Source: Natrinema salinisoli
GTDB lineage: Archaea > Halobacteriota > Halobacteria > Halobacteriales > Natrialbaceae
Reading direction: 5' to 3'
Length of the DNA stretch: 64,000 nucleotides
NCBI RefSeq assembly: GCF_020405205.1
Contig: NZ_CP084469.1
Location: forward strand, 2,480,001-2,544,000
Under the pieces are notes generated by a model. The model searched no databases, was not told where the DNA came from, and saw nothing but the letters and a program-made list of their open reading frames with translations. Within the stretch, counting starts at the first letter, position 1, and each line of letters opens with the position of its first letter. The position numbers and the translations under genes are program-made. Positions 16,850 to 25,743 of the stretch are shown in pieces.

Positions 16850-17590
16850 ATGGAGAATAAACTCAATATTGGAGGTGCAATCAATTACGGGATCGGTCGA
16901 CTGACAACGCGCGGCGGGGCCATGCTCCTCACCGCGTACGTCCTCTTCCAGCTCGCCACCCTAGTGGGGTACCAATCGCTGCTCACAGGACTACTCTCGG
17001 AGTCAGCCGCCAATGACCAAATGTTGCAGAGCTTCCCGTTCGCTCTCGACCTTCCAATTTCGATCAGTGGCGGACTGCTTGTGCTTTTAGTTGTCGTCGG
17101 CTCCGTACTCAGTGTTGTGACGATGCGAGCGATCTATTCGGACATCGATAGCATTCCGACGGCCGAACACACCCGACGGCTCGTCCGAACGGTCGGTGTA
17201 ACGATCATCGTCGGCATTATCACCGTTTTGGCGATCTGGATCGGGTCGATATTCCTTCTGATCCCCGGCATATTTCTCGCGGTGAGCCTGATTTTTGCTA
17301 ACGCCGCGGTCATCATCGAAGACGCCGGCATCATCGAGTCACTCGAGCGAAGTTGGGAGCTCACGTCCGGCAATCGCATTCGCCTCTTCGCTCTCGGTGT
17401 AGTCGTATTTGGCGTATTTTTGGTCGGGTATTTCATTACCACTATCACCAGTATGTTCGCCCCCGCAGTTGGCGGTCTGCTATCGGCAATCATGTTTGGA
17501 TCGCTGACGCTGGTTCAGATCGCCGTGTTGGTCGGCGCATATCGGCAACTCGCCGACGGCGGCGAACAGGCCAGCTCCGCCAGTTGGTAA
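16850..17590 (+). CDS. polytopic membrane protein of unknown function
   Basis: This 246-residue protein has six predicted helices. It contains FANAAVIIEDAGIIESLERSWELTSGNR (about 148-175), a motif seen in haloarchaeal and bacterial membrane proteins related to the membrane domain of glycerophosphodiester phosphodiesterases. The I-E-S-L-x-R-S-W segment is the best family marker. No catalytic domain is attached. AT-rich DNA just before the ATG (about 16796-16848) holds the promoter. Its codon usage is less GC-biased than its neighbours. A membrane-shaping or stress role is speculation. Confidence 0.65.
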   Translation: MENKLNIGGAINYGIGRLTTRGGAMLLTAYVLFQLATLVGYQSLLTGLLSESAANDQMLQSFPFALDLPISISGGLLVLLVVVGSVLSVVTMRAIYSDIDSIPTAEHTRRLVRTVGVTIIVGIITVLAIWIGSIFLLIPGIFLAVSLIFANAAVIIEDAGIIESLERSWELTSGNRIRLFALGVVVFGVFLVGYFITTITSMFAPAVGGLLSAIMFGSLTLVQIAVLVGAYRQLADGGEQASSASW

Positions 17591-17619
17591 CGGCTGCTAA
17601 CTCGATGCGATCGCGGTTG

Positions 17620-17660
17620 GTGTCACACCGAATCGACATTTTTCGAGCGCGATAGCGTCG
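17620..17660 (+). terminator. possible terminator between convergent genes
   Basis: Between the stops at 17590 and 17666 there is a T5 run at 17639-17643 (acattttTcgag context) after a GC-rich stretch, consistent with an archaeal oligo-T terminator for the plus-strand gene. Confidence 0.35.
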
Positions 17661-17665
17661 ACGTC

Positions 17666-19255
17666 TCAGAGATACCCAAGATCCGCCAGCCGCTCTTTCG
17701 TCCCCTCGCGCATCTCGACCTCGTCCGACGCGTCGGTCTCGGCGAGCGGCTCGAATCGCTCCGCAAGTCGCCGCCGCAGCGTTCGAACCCGCGCCGGCTC
17801 CGCGTCGCTGATATCGGTCTGCTCGAGCGGATCGGTCCGAACGCGGTGCAACCGCTCGAACCCGTCGTCGCCGCGGACGTACTTGTACTCGTCCGTGCGA
17901 ACCGCTCGGAGCCGGCGGTCGAACGCGCGGACGCGGTCCGGAATCTCGCCGAAGCGTGCCTCGAGCCGCTCGATCGAGGGCTGGGGGGCGACGTACTCGG
18001 CGAAGACGGCGTCCCGGGACGCCGCAGTCGACTCGGGGTGGAGCGAGCGGCTCGACGACTGTTCCGAGAGTTCGGGGTCGTCGACGCCGGCCGTGTCGAG
18101 CAGCGTCGCGGGGAGATCGAGCAACTGGACGAGGTCGCGGCGTCGTCCCCCGTCGGTGAATGGGCCGCCGTGACAGACCAGCGGGATGTTGAGCAGCGTG
18201 TCGTAGAGGTTGTACTGGTGACCGAAGAAGCCGTGCTCGCCGATGTGTTCGCCGTGGTCGCCGCAGACGACGAAGAGGGTGTCCTCCCACTCGTCGGCGG
18301 CCTCGAGTGCGGCGCGGAGCCGGCCGAGCTGGTGGTCGACGTAGGCGAGTGCGGCCCGGTAGAGGCCCCGGAGCATGGCGAATTCGTGGTCGGAGATGTC
18401 GTAGTCCTCGCAGTCGTAGGCCCGGGGATCCTGCCTGATGGCGGTCGCCTCCTCGTAGCGGGCACCCTCGGGGAGGTACCGTTCCGCGTACTCCGGCGGC
18501 GGGTCGTACTGGACGTGTGGCTCGATGAAATTACAGAACAGGAAGAACGGGCGGTCGTCGGATCGATCCCCGAGCCAGTCGGCGATCCACGCCGTCGATC
18601 GGTCGGACCCGTCGTCGCCCGTCGGTTGCAGGAGTTCGCTGTAGAGGATGTTAGCGGCGTTGACGAAGGGATTGCCGTCGAAGAGTCGGTTCCGGGTCGC
18701 TGCGACTTTCTCCCGGAAGTCCTCGCCGCGGACGACAGCGCCCATGTCCGTGTCCGACTGGATGTACTGCCACCCCTTGCGGAGGTGCTCGAATCCGCGG
18801 TCGAAGCCGAACTCCTCGGTGATCCAGGTGTTGTTCGAGACGCCGATCGTCTGAAACCCCGCGTCGGCGAACGCCTCGGGGAGCGTTCGCAACTCGTCGT
18901 CGAGATAGGTGTGGCCGCCGTGGGTGCCGTGCTCGGAGGGGTAGGTGCCCGTGAAAAACGACGCGTGAGAGGGCAGCGTCCAGGGGGCGGTCGCGAACGC
19001 GTTCTCGAACGCGGTGCCCTCCTCGGCGAGCCGCGACAGCGTCGGCATCGGGTGTGTGTCTGCGGATCCGTCGCTCGAGGCCGTTCGCCTGCCCGGAGTG
19101 GCTCCCGTCCCGGCGGGGGCGGGACCTGACGCGTGGCGATCCGCCGGAAGCGACTGCATCCCGACGCTCTTCGCCCGGGCGGTATCGAGAACCACGAGAA
19201 CGACGTTCCGCACAGTACTATGTGACTCGTCGTCACGTCCGTTAGCGTCCGACAT
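17666..19255 (-). CDS. sulfatase-like hydrolase/transferase (alkaline phosphatase superfamily)
   Basis: This 529-residue protein has the superfamily metal motifs: VVLVVLDTAR (19-27), a second site with DHGEHIGEHGFFGH, and the active-site segment APWTLPSHASFFTG at about 90-103. In true sulfatases the nucleophile position is a Cys or Ser (C/S-x-P-x-R) converted to formylglycine. Here it is Thr93 in T-L-P-S-H, which is more like phosphoglycerol or phosphoethanolamine transferases and other phosphate-transferring members. A Gly/Ala/Pro-rich insertion (about 40-70) interrupts the N-terminal domain. There is no signal peptide, so it is probably cytoplasmic. The substrate is unknown; surface glycan or lipid modification is a reasonable guess. 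Confidence 0.8.
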   Translation of the reverse strand: MSDANGRDDESHSTVRNVVLVVLDTARAKSVGMQSLPADRHASGPAPAGTGATPGRRTASSDGSADTHPMPTLSRLAEEGTAFENAFATAPWTLPSHASFFTGTYPSEHGTHGGHTYLDDELRTLPEAFADAGFQTIGVSNNTWITEEFGFDRGFEHLRKGWQYIQSDTDMGAVVRGEDFREKVAATRNRLFDGNPFVNAANILYSELLQPTGDDGSDRSTAWIADWLGDRSDDRPFFLFCNFIEPHVQYDPPPEYAERYLPEGARYEEATAIRQDPRAYDCEDYDISDHEFAMLRGLYRAALAYVDHQLGRLRAALEAADEWEDTLFVVCGDHGEHIGEHGFFGHQYNLYDTLLNIPLVCHGGPFTDGGRRRDLVQLLDLPATLLDTAGVDDPELSEQSSSRSLHPESTAASRDAVFAEYVAPQPSIERLEARFGEIPDRVRAFDRRLRAVRTDEYKYVRGDDGFERLHRVRTDPLEQTDISDAEPARVRTLRRRLAERFEPLAETDASDEVEMREGTKERLADLGYL

Positions 19256-19550
19256 TGGTACCGTACTTCCACGGCAGACAGGGAAGGTCGTCGGCCCGGA
19301 GTATGCAGGGTATTATTCGGAGACACCGGCTGATTTCGCGTCGAAGACGCCCGAGTGCGGTAATATCCGATATCGGTTCGGCGGATAGCCCGACGACAGC
19401 GTCATATCGAGTAGTCTCCTGCCGGTCGAATCTTCATCCGGCTGGCGATCGTACACCCCGTGAGCGGACGCCGGTGGCCCGGTCGCTCCCGAGTCCGATC
19501 GCTACCGACTCGGACGCTGAGCCACCAGCACCATCGCTCGGAGACTTTCG

Positions 19551-20366
19551 ATGACTGCAAACCACGATCACGACGCGCCGATGGAGAGTTCGCTGGGCGA
19601 ATTCGCCGAGGTAGAGGACCTCGAGGATCTCGAATCGCTAGATGTACCGACCGAACGGATCGCCTCGATGGCGTCCGATGCGATCGGGAGCGGAACGGTA
19701 TCGCTGCTCGGTGGCGGGCTCCTGCTCGCCGCCGCGATCCGCTCGATGGCCGCCGACCGATCGCGGGCGATTCCGCTCGCGATCGCGGGCAGCGGGCTGG
19801 TCGGGTTCGGCCTTCACAGGCACCGCTCGAGCGACGAGCCGTCGCCGGAAGGCGTCCCGGACGTCGAGGGCGGAACCGAGGGGAAGGAAACCTCGGATCA
19901 GGCCAGTGCCGCCGCCGAGCGGGTCGATTCCGGCCGGGAATCCGAGATCGGAGCCGAGGGCGAGATTTCGGAAGAAGGGGGGATCGAAACCGCATCGGAG
20001 ACGGATTCGGAACCGGACTTCACCGACGAGCCGGACGAGGACCCGACCCAGTCGGGACCGACCCTCGACGAGTCGGAGGAAACGGACCCACGGCGCGAGA
20101 CCGACGCCGAGGGGACGGAGATCGACGTCTCGGATTCGGCGATGGCCGACGAGACCAGCGAGGCGACGGGGCCGACGCCCGAACAGGCCCAGCCGACCCA
20201 GACCGCGGATACCGAACCGGAAGAGAGTCCCGCGGCGGACGCCTCGGAGATGAAAGTCGAGCCGCCCGACGAGGACGGATCCGATTCCGAAACGGACGAC
20301 GGAGACACCGCGGGGGACGACGAAGACGCCGCAGGGGACGACGAGTCTGACGAGAGTGACCGCTGA
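19551..20366 (+). CDS. acidic-tailed protein with a short membrane segment
   Basis: This 271-residue protein has residues 1-45 acidic, then two short hydrophobic stretches (GSGTVSLLGGGLLLAAAIRSMAA and AIPLAIAGSGLVGFGLH, about 48-88). The remaining 180 residues are almost entirely low-complexity Glu/Asp/Ser/Thr. No catalytic motif exists. Such tails are common in haloarchaeal surface or membrane-associated proteins and may stay soluble in high salt. Part of the frame's length could be composition-driven, but the hydrophobic block and clean ATG support a real gene. Function is unknown. Confidence 0.55.
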   Translation: MTANHDHDAPMESSLGEFAEVEDLEDLESLDVPTERIASMASDAIGSGTVSLLGGGLLLAAAIRSMAADRSRAIPLAIAGSGLVGFGLHRHRSSDEPSPEGVPDVEGGTEGKETSDQASAAAERVDSGRESEIGAEGEISEEGGIETASETDSEPDFTDEPDEDPTQSGPTLDESEETDPRRETDAEGTEIDVSDSAMADETSEATGPTPEQAQPTQTADTEPEESPAADASEMKVEPPDEDGSDSETDDGDTAGDDEDAAGDDESDESDR

Positions 20367-20621
20367 CTCGCCAGCGAGAGTCACGGACTCCGCCCGGGTA
20401 GCCCACTGGTCATCAGCCGATGGTACACGGAAGGTCGTGGCCGATACGAACGAGAGAGACGCTTCGAAGAAGTCTCCGGCTCCACCGTTCCCTCCCGGGT
20501 GAACGTTCCGTCCTCACTCCTCTCGCCAGTCGAGAAGAGACACCTCACGTATCCGGCCCCTTCCGTCGAACCCGCGGTCAGGACACTCCACGGGGAATCC
20601 TGCAGCGGCGTGACCCTGCAG

Positions 20622-22280
20622 TCACGAGGTCGTGACCGTTCGCTCGAACTCCTGAATCGCGTCGTCGCTCCCCGCGACGATCACTTTGTCGTCGGCTTCG
20701 ATAGTGGTTTGCTCGTCGGTATGAACGGTGCCATTGCGTGAGACGCCGATCACGGTCCATCCCCGCTCGGGGTTGCGACGTGCATCCGCCAGTGAATCGC
20801 CGTCGAACGGCGCCGCATCGGATCGAATCAGGCGGATCTGGTTCGTCGGCGACATGACCTGTTCGCCGTGGACCTCCGCCGCGACCAGCCGAGCGGACAC
20901 CTGCTGGATGGAGAGAACGTAGTCAGCGCCCGCTCGAAACGCTGCTCTCATCTTGTCGCTATCGGTCACACGCGCGAGGATCTCGACGTCGCTCGAGAGC
21001 GAGCGGGCGATGGCGATGGTCATCAGTGCGGTCGAATCGGTGCCGACGGTGACGACCAGGGCCGACGCGTCGTCGATGCCGGCTTCGCGGAGCGTTTCCG
21101 GTTCGGTGACGTCGCCGACGATGTCGGGGCCCCGCTCCTCCGAGTCGTCGATAGTCGTCACCGAAACGTCCGCCGGGAGCGCCTCGACGGCCGCGGTTCC
21201 GCCCTCGCCGAAGCCGGCGACGACGAGCTGCGAGGGGGTCTGGATGCGCCGTGACCGAGCACCCGCGATCTCGTCCGTGATTTCGTCGATCTCGCTCCTC
21301 GGTCCGGCGACGACCAGCACGGTATTGGGCGTGAGTTCGTCGTCTGGTGACGGCGGCAGGTGCAACTCCCCGTCGAACCACCCGGCGACCAGCGTCAGGT
21401 TCGGGTGGTTCACGACCGGCGAGTCGCGCACTCTGACGCCGTGGAGCGGGCTATCCCGTCGGACGAGGATCTCGCGGACGTCGACCTCGTCGCCGTCGGT
21501 CCGGTCGGGAACGGTGACCGGCGTCGTCGCTTTCTCCGCCAGCCGCTGGCCGATCAGCGCGTGCGGCGCGACACTGCGGTCGACACCGACTTCCGCGAGC
21601 GCCGCCTTCCGGCGCGTCGATTCGGTGAAGCTGATCACGCGCAGGTCCTCGTTGGCCTCCAGCGCTGTCAGGACGATGCTCGCGGTTTCGTCGCCGGTGT
21701 CGGTGATGAGCAGCGACGCTCGCTCGATCGTCGCGCGGTCGAGGTCAGCCCGTTCCTCGGGATCGCCATGGATAGCCTGATAGCCGTCGTCCGAGAGCCG
21801 CTTCGCATCCTCCTCGTCGGACTCGATGAGGACGTAATCGATATCGAGTTTCTCGAGTTCGTCGAGGAGCAACTCGGTATCGTGCTGGTACTCCGCGATG
21901 ACGACGTGGTCGTTCTTGGTCGTGAGGCGGTCGGAGAGGTCCAGCGGCGTCCGTTCGAAGAGCGGAATGACCAGGATGCGCAGCGTGACGAACCCGATGA
22001 TGACCCCCGTCACCTGGATCGACACCATCAGAACGTTCATCACCGGCGTCGTCCAGGGAGAATCCGCTCCGAATCCGGTCGTCGTCATCGTCTCGACGAC
22101 CGTCTGGAACGACCGGAAGATCGACTGAGGGCGATTCTCGAGCGCTCGCATTCCCCAGTTGTAGACGACCGTGTAGAAGAGGACGACCGCGACGAGACCG
22201 ACCACGAATAGCACTAATAGCCGTTGACGTTGCGTCAGATCGCGTGGATGCAGTCCCTCGATGTCCCGAAGTTCGCGCAT
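20622..22280 (-). CDS. potassium channel with two TrkA/RCK modules
   Basis: This 552-residue protein has a two-helix pore (about 20-40 and 80-107) around the pore loop with selectivity filter TTTGFGA at 66-72. Two consecutive RCK regions follow: NDHVVIAEYQHDTELLLDEL with TrkA-C after it, and QLVVAGFGEGGTAAVEAL, again ending in a TrkA-C domain. The first RCK has an altered glycine motif (IAEYQHD), while the second has GFGEGG, as in nucleotide-binding Rossmann folds. It should be a ligand-gated K+ channel in the cytoplasmic membrane, matching the high internal potassium of haloarchaea. It is divergent from khtT-khtU, forming a potassium-homeostasis module. Confidence 0.9.
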   Translation of the reverse strand: MRELRDIEGLHPRDLTQRQRLLVLFVVGLVAVVLFYTVVYNWGMRALENRPQSIFRSFQTVVETMTTTGFGADSPWTTPVMNVLMVSIQVTGVIIGFVTLRILVIPLFERTPLDLSDRLTTKNDHVVIAEYQHDTELLLDELEKLDIDYVLIESDEEDAKRLSDDGYQAIHGDPEERADLDRATIERASLLITDTGDETASIVLTALEANEDLRVISFTESTRRKAALAEVGVDRSVAPHALIGQRLAEKATTPVTVPDRTDGDEVDVREILVRRDSPLHGVRVRDSPVVNHPNLTLVAGWFDGELHLPPSPDDELTPNTVLVVAGPRSEIDEITDEIAGARSRRIQTPSQLVVAGFGEGGTAAVEALPADVSVTTIDDSEERGPDIVGDVTEPETLREAGIDDASALVVTVGTDSTALMTIAIARSLSSDVEILARVTDSDKMRAAFRAGADYVLSIQQVSARLVAAEVHGEQVMSPTNQIRLIRSDAAPFDGDSLADARRNPERGWTVIGVSRNGTVHTDEQTTIEADDKVIVAGSDDAIQEFERTVTTS

Positions 22281-22493
22281 TTACTGTCCTCCAGTCACTA
22301 TCGATACCGTCTCTGATCGATTAAGTGGCCGGTTTTATCCGGTCTACCCGTTATCACTGCGTATCGGTCCTCGAGCGCGAGCGGTACGCCTGGTAATCGT
22401 TCTCCGAGCTCCTCGAGACGAACACCGGCGGGGACGACCGCGATCGGTCGACGGGACACGCCATTTATTGTCACGCCCTCGCTTTGATGACGT

Positions 22494-22988
22494 ATGACCG
22501 TCTACGAGAGCGACCTCCCCGGCGTCGGGAAGAAGTTCGAGATCGAACTCGATGACGGGGAGCGCCTCGTCATCGTGACCCACAACACGGGGAAACGAGA
22601 GGTGTACCTGAAAGCGGACGCGGATGCGGACAGCGAGAAGGTGTTCGAGGCGTCGGATCGCCTGGCCCGAAAGATCGGCACGATTCTGGAAGGGGCGTAC
22701 TTCCAGCCGGTGCAGGCCGACAACGTGGAGACGATGCTCGCCGACGATACCTACCTCGAGTGGTACAGCGTCTCCGAGACCGCCGAGGTCGCCGGCCAGA
22801 CCCTCGCTGAGGCGGATATCCGCGATCGAACGGGCGTCTCCATCGTCGCTATTCAGCGCGGCGAGGAGTTGATCTCGCCGCCGACGCCGGAGACGGTCCT
22901 CGAGGTCGGTGACACGCTGGTCGTCATCGGCGACCGCGAGGACTGCGCCCAGTTCGAGGAACTGCTCGGAGCCGGACTCGACGAGTGA
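22494..22988 (+). CDS. khtT: cation:proton antiporter regulatory subunit, KhtT-like
   Basis: This 164-residue protein has an N-terminal domain starting VYESDLPGVGKKFEIEL (the KhtT N-terminal signature) and a C-terminal TrkA-C domain (about 85-160: VAGQTLAEADIRDRTGVSIVAI, GEELISPPTPETVLEVGDTLVVIG). In Bacillus, KhtT binds cyclic di-AMP or responds to pH and controls the KhtU K+/H+ antiporter. Here it is followed after 34 bp by the antiporter gene on the same strand, supporting the same partnership. Regulation by c-di-AMP is plausible in haloarchaea but not shown by sequence. Confidence 0.9.
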   Translation: MTVYESDLPGVGKKFEIELDDGERLVIVTHNTGKREVYLKADADADSEKVFEASDRLARKIGTILEGAYFQPVQADNVETMLADDTYLEWYSVSETAEVAGQTLAEADIRDRTGVSIVAIQRGEELISPPTPETVLEVGDTLVVIGDREDCAQFEELLGAGLDE

Positions 22989-23022
22989 TCGCGACGACCC
23001 TTCCCGTCCGGGGTGAGCGCTA

Positions 23023-24354
23023 GTGGCGACTGAAACGGCGCTCGTCGACGTCGGCATCCTCTTCGCCGCGGTCGCCCTCGCCGGCGTGCTCTCCAGTCGG
23101 ATCGATCAGTCGGTGATCCCCTTTTACATCATCGTCGGCGTCTTGCTTGGATCGAACGTCCTCGGCGAACTCCCCGCCCTCGCCGGCAGCGAGGTCGGAA
23201 TCGGTGGGATTGCCGTCACCGTTCCCGAAGTCACGATCGGTGGCGTCGATCTCCTCGCCGCAGTCGGCGGCCTCGCGCTCGGCGAAACCGACTTCGTCGT
23301 CGTCGGCGCGGAGATCGGGATCGTCCTCCTGTTGTTCTTCCTCGGTCTCGAGTTCAATTTGAACCGGTTGATCGCAAGCAAGGACCGGATTGGCAAAGCG
23401 GGGTCCGTCGATCTCGTCATCAACTTCGGTATCGGGTTGGTGTTCGGCTATCTCGTCTTCGGAAGCTTCCTCGCGGCCTTCCTGACGGCGGGTATCGTCT
23501 ACATCTCCTCGAGCGCGATCATCACGAAGTCGCTGATCGATCTGGGCTGGATCGCCAACGACGAGTCCGAACCGATGCTCGGCACGCTCGTCTACGAGGA
23601 CCTGTTCATCGCGGTCTATCTGGCGATCGTGTCCGCGCTGGTCCTGGGTGGCGGTGATATCGGGGAAGCCGCGGGACAGATCGGGATCGCGGTCGGGTTC
23701 ATCGTCGCGTTGCTCGGGCTCGTCACCTTCGGAACCGGCTTCTTCCAGCGGTTTCTCGACGCCGATACGAACGAGTTCATCGTCGTCCGGGCGCTCGGCG
23801 TCACGATCCTCGTCGCCGGGATCGCGCTCGCACTGGGCGTCAGCGAGGCCGTCGCCGCCTTCTTCGTCGGCATGGCCTTCTCCTCGACCGATCACGTCCA
23901 CGACTTAGAGCGGCTGCTCGAGCCGCTTCGAGACGCGTTCGCGGCGATCTTCTTCTTCTGGATCGGGCTCGTCACCGATCCGGGATTGTTCACGCTCTCG
24001 ATTCTCGGGATGATCGTCGCCGCCGTGATCGTGACGACGCCGACGAAGCTCGTGAGCGGCTACCTCGGTGGACGGATATACGGCCTCGACGACCGCCGCT
24101 CGCTCCGGGTCGGGTTCGGAATGACCACCCGCGGCGAGTTCTCGCTGATCATCGCGAGCCTCGCCCTCTCCGGGGCCGGCAGCGGCATGGCAGCGGAGAC
24201 GGCCCAGACGATCTACGCCTTTACCGTCGGCTACGTCCTCGTGATGAGTATTCTCGGCACGTCGCTCATGCAGTACTCGAGCCGCATCGAACCCGTCGCC
24301 GTGTCGCTGCTCGAGCGGGCCCGCAGCGGAACGCCGCGGTCGACTGTCGACTGA
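23023..24354 (+). CDS. khtU: K+(Na+)/H+ antiporter, KhtU/CPA2 family
   Basis: This 443-residue membrane protein has 12-13 helices of the CPA2 (Kef/KhtU) type. Visible features are SSRIDQSVIPFYIIVGVLLGSN (first helices), FFLGLEFNLNRL, SSSAIITKSLIDLGW and GFGMTTRGEFSLIIASLAL, the family's conserved ion-site and R-G-E-x-S segments. There is no RCK domain attached, so KhtT provides regulation. It probably extrudes K+ in exchange for protons. The start is GTG at 23023, 34 bp after khtT. The product of the divergent channel gene would move the same ion in the opposite direction. Confidence 0.9.
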   Translation: MATETALVDVGILFAAVALAGVLSSRIDQSVIPFYIIVGVLLGSNVLGELPALAGSEVGIGGIAVTVPEVTIGGVDLLAAVGGLALGETDFVVVGAEIGIVLLLFFLGLEFNLNRLIASKDRIGKAGSVDLVINFGIGLVFGYLVFGSFLAAFLTAGIVYISSSAIITKSLIDLGWIANDESEPMLGTLVYEDLFIAVYLAIVSALVLGGGDIGEAAGQIGIAVGFIVALLGLVTFGTGFFQRFLDADTNEFIVVRALGVTILVAGIALALGVSEAVAAFFVGMAFSSTDHVHDLERLLEPLRDAFAAIFFFWIGLVTDPGLFTLSILGMIVAAVIVTTPTKLVSGYLGGRIYGLDDRRSLRVGFGMTTRGEFSLIIASLALSGAGSGMAAETAQTIYAFTVGYVLVMSILGTSLMQYSSRIEPVAVSLLERARSGTPRSTVD

Positions 24355-24628
24355 CCGGGGTGTCGCAGTCCGAACACCGAGCGGGCTCGCGGCCCGCCGG
24401 CGAATCGCTGGCAGCGATCGAGTCGGCATCGACCGCCAACTCGTCGGCTTCGGACGGGTCGTCGTCACCGTCGCGAAAACGAACCGAGAGTATCGACTGT
24501 TCTCGTGGGTTCACCGAGTACGGGCTAATTTGAGACGGGACGACTCTGATCCGAATCGACGACCGGGATCGGGGATGGGGTCGATATCTCGAGTAACGCT
24601 CCGAACGACCGCAACCGGTCGAGTGTCG

Positions 24629-25537
24629 TCAGATACCGCTGGCCCGTCCGGACCGGTAGTGCTCGGAGACGGCGACGAGCGCGGCGACGACCAGCCCGAG
24701 TGCCCCGCTTCCGGCGAGCACCGCGGCGGGCCAGAAGAAGCCGATGAGCGCGACGAGCGAGACGAGAGCGACGGCGATTACGGCGACTCTCGCGGTGAGC
24801 GGGCGGTCCTCCCGGATCGGCCCGCGGCCCGCGTCCAGCGCTCGAGCGAGGGCGGCGAGTTGCCAGCCGGCGAGGGCACCCAGCGACGCGCCGAAGAGGA
24901 GCAGGGCGTCGGCGTCCATCCCGCTCGGAACGAGGGCGGCGGCGCCGACGACGACCGCGAGACCGAACCCGAGCGTGCCGCGGTGGGCCGGATAGCGGTT
25001 CAGGAGCCCCCACGCGAGGAGGAGAAACGCCACGCCGACGGCGGCGCCCGCGACGACGTCGACGAGATAGTGGACGCCGAGGCCGACTCGAGAGAGGCAG
25101 ACGGCCGTCACGATCCCGGCGGCGCCGAGGTATCGACGGCGGCGCGTACTGACGCCGCTGTACTCGGCCAGACTCAGGTAGACGATGGTCGACATGAGGG
25201 CGTGACCGCTCGGAAACCCGTAGCCGGTCGCCGTCGCAGTGGCCTCGTACAGCGGGTGGAGGACCTCCGGAAGCGCCCCGACCTCCACGAGGACGCGGTC
25301 CGGTCGGGGGAGCGCGAAGAGGTGTTTCAGCCCCGTAATCAGCGAGAGGCCCGCTAACAGGAGCCCGGCGATGGCGGCGATTTCGTCCCGATTTCCGGTT
25401 TCGAACACGTAGAGCGCCCCGACGAGGGCGCTGAGAAACCAGACGTCGCCGAGCTGTGTCACCAGCCCGAGCACAACGACGACCCACTCGGGGGCGACCT
25501 CGCGGAACGCGTCGAACCAGCCGATTCCTCGAGCCAT
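24629..25537 (-). CDS. PAP2-family membrane phosphatase
   Basis: This 302-residue protein has the three PAP2 motifs: KHLFALPRPDRV (motif 1, about 70-81), GFPSGHALMS (motif 2, with catalytic His, near 110) and SRVGLGVHYLVDVVAG (motif 3, near 150). Six or more helices surround them, and a C-terminal extension of about 120 residues adds further helices. It would dephosphorylate lipid phosphates such as undecaprenyl/dolichyl pyrophosphate or archaetidylglycerol phosphate at the outer face of the membrane. I chose the ATG at 25537 (MARGIGWF) over a GTG two codons earlier. It is alone on its strand. Confidence 0.88.
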   Translation of the reverse strand: MARGIGWFDAFREVAPEWVVVVLGLVTQLGDVWFLSALVGALYVFETGNRDEIAAIAGLLLAGLSLITGLKHLFALPRPDRVLVEVGALPEVLHPLYEATATATGYGFPSGHALMSTIVYLSLAEYSGVSTRRRRYLGAAGIVTAVCLSRVGLGVHYLVDVVAGAAVGVAFLLLAWGLLNRYPAHRGTLGFGLAVVVGAAALVPSGMDADALLLFGASLGALAGWQLAALARALDAGRGPIREDRPLTARVAVIAVALVSLVALIGFFWPAAVLAGSGALGLVVAALVAVSEHYRSGRASGI

Positions 25538-25743
25538 ATGCACGTTACGTGCGACCGGCCATATAAACGATTCCGCTCGACCGGAGCCGTCTGACGGAGA
25601 TCGACTCGGGCACGCGTGCCGCGTCCGTCTGCGAGCGGCATTTCGATTCGGGAGAGAGTCACGCTAACGCGGGAAAACCCTCATTTCCGCGTCACCTGTA
25701 GGGTATCGGGACGCGCCACCGACCGGCGTTAGGAGGGTGTCCA

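Noticed and set aside
23020-23901. Acidic minus-strand frame antisense to khtU
   Set aside because: Its Asp/Glu richness comes from the complement of hydrophobic codons in the antiporter.
24266-24514. Possible small minus-strand gene (MNPREQSILSVRF...) at the khtU end
   Set aside because: Its second half overlaps khtU and is Arg-rich shadow sequence. No promoter or family supports it.
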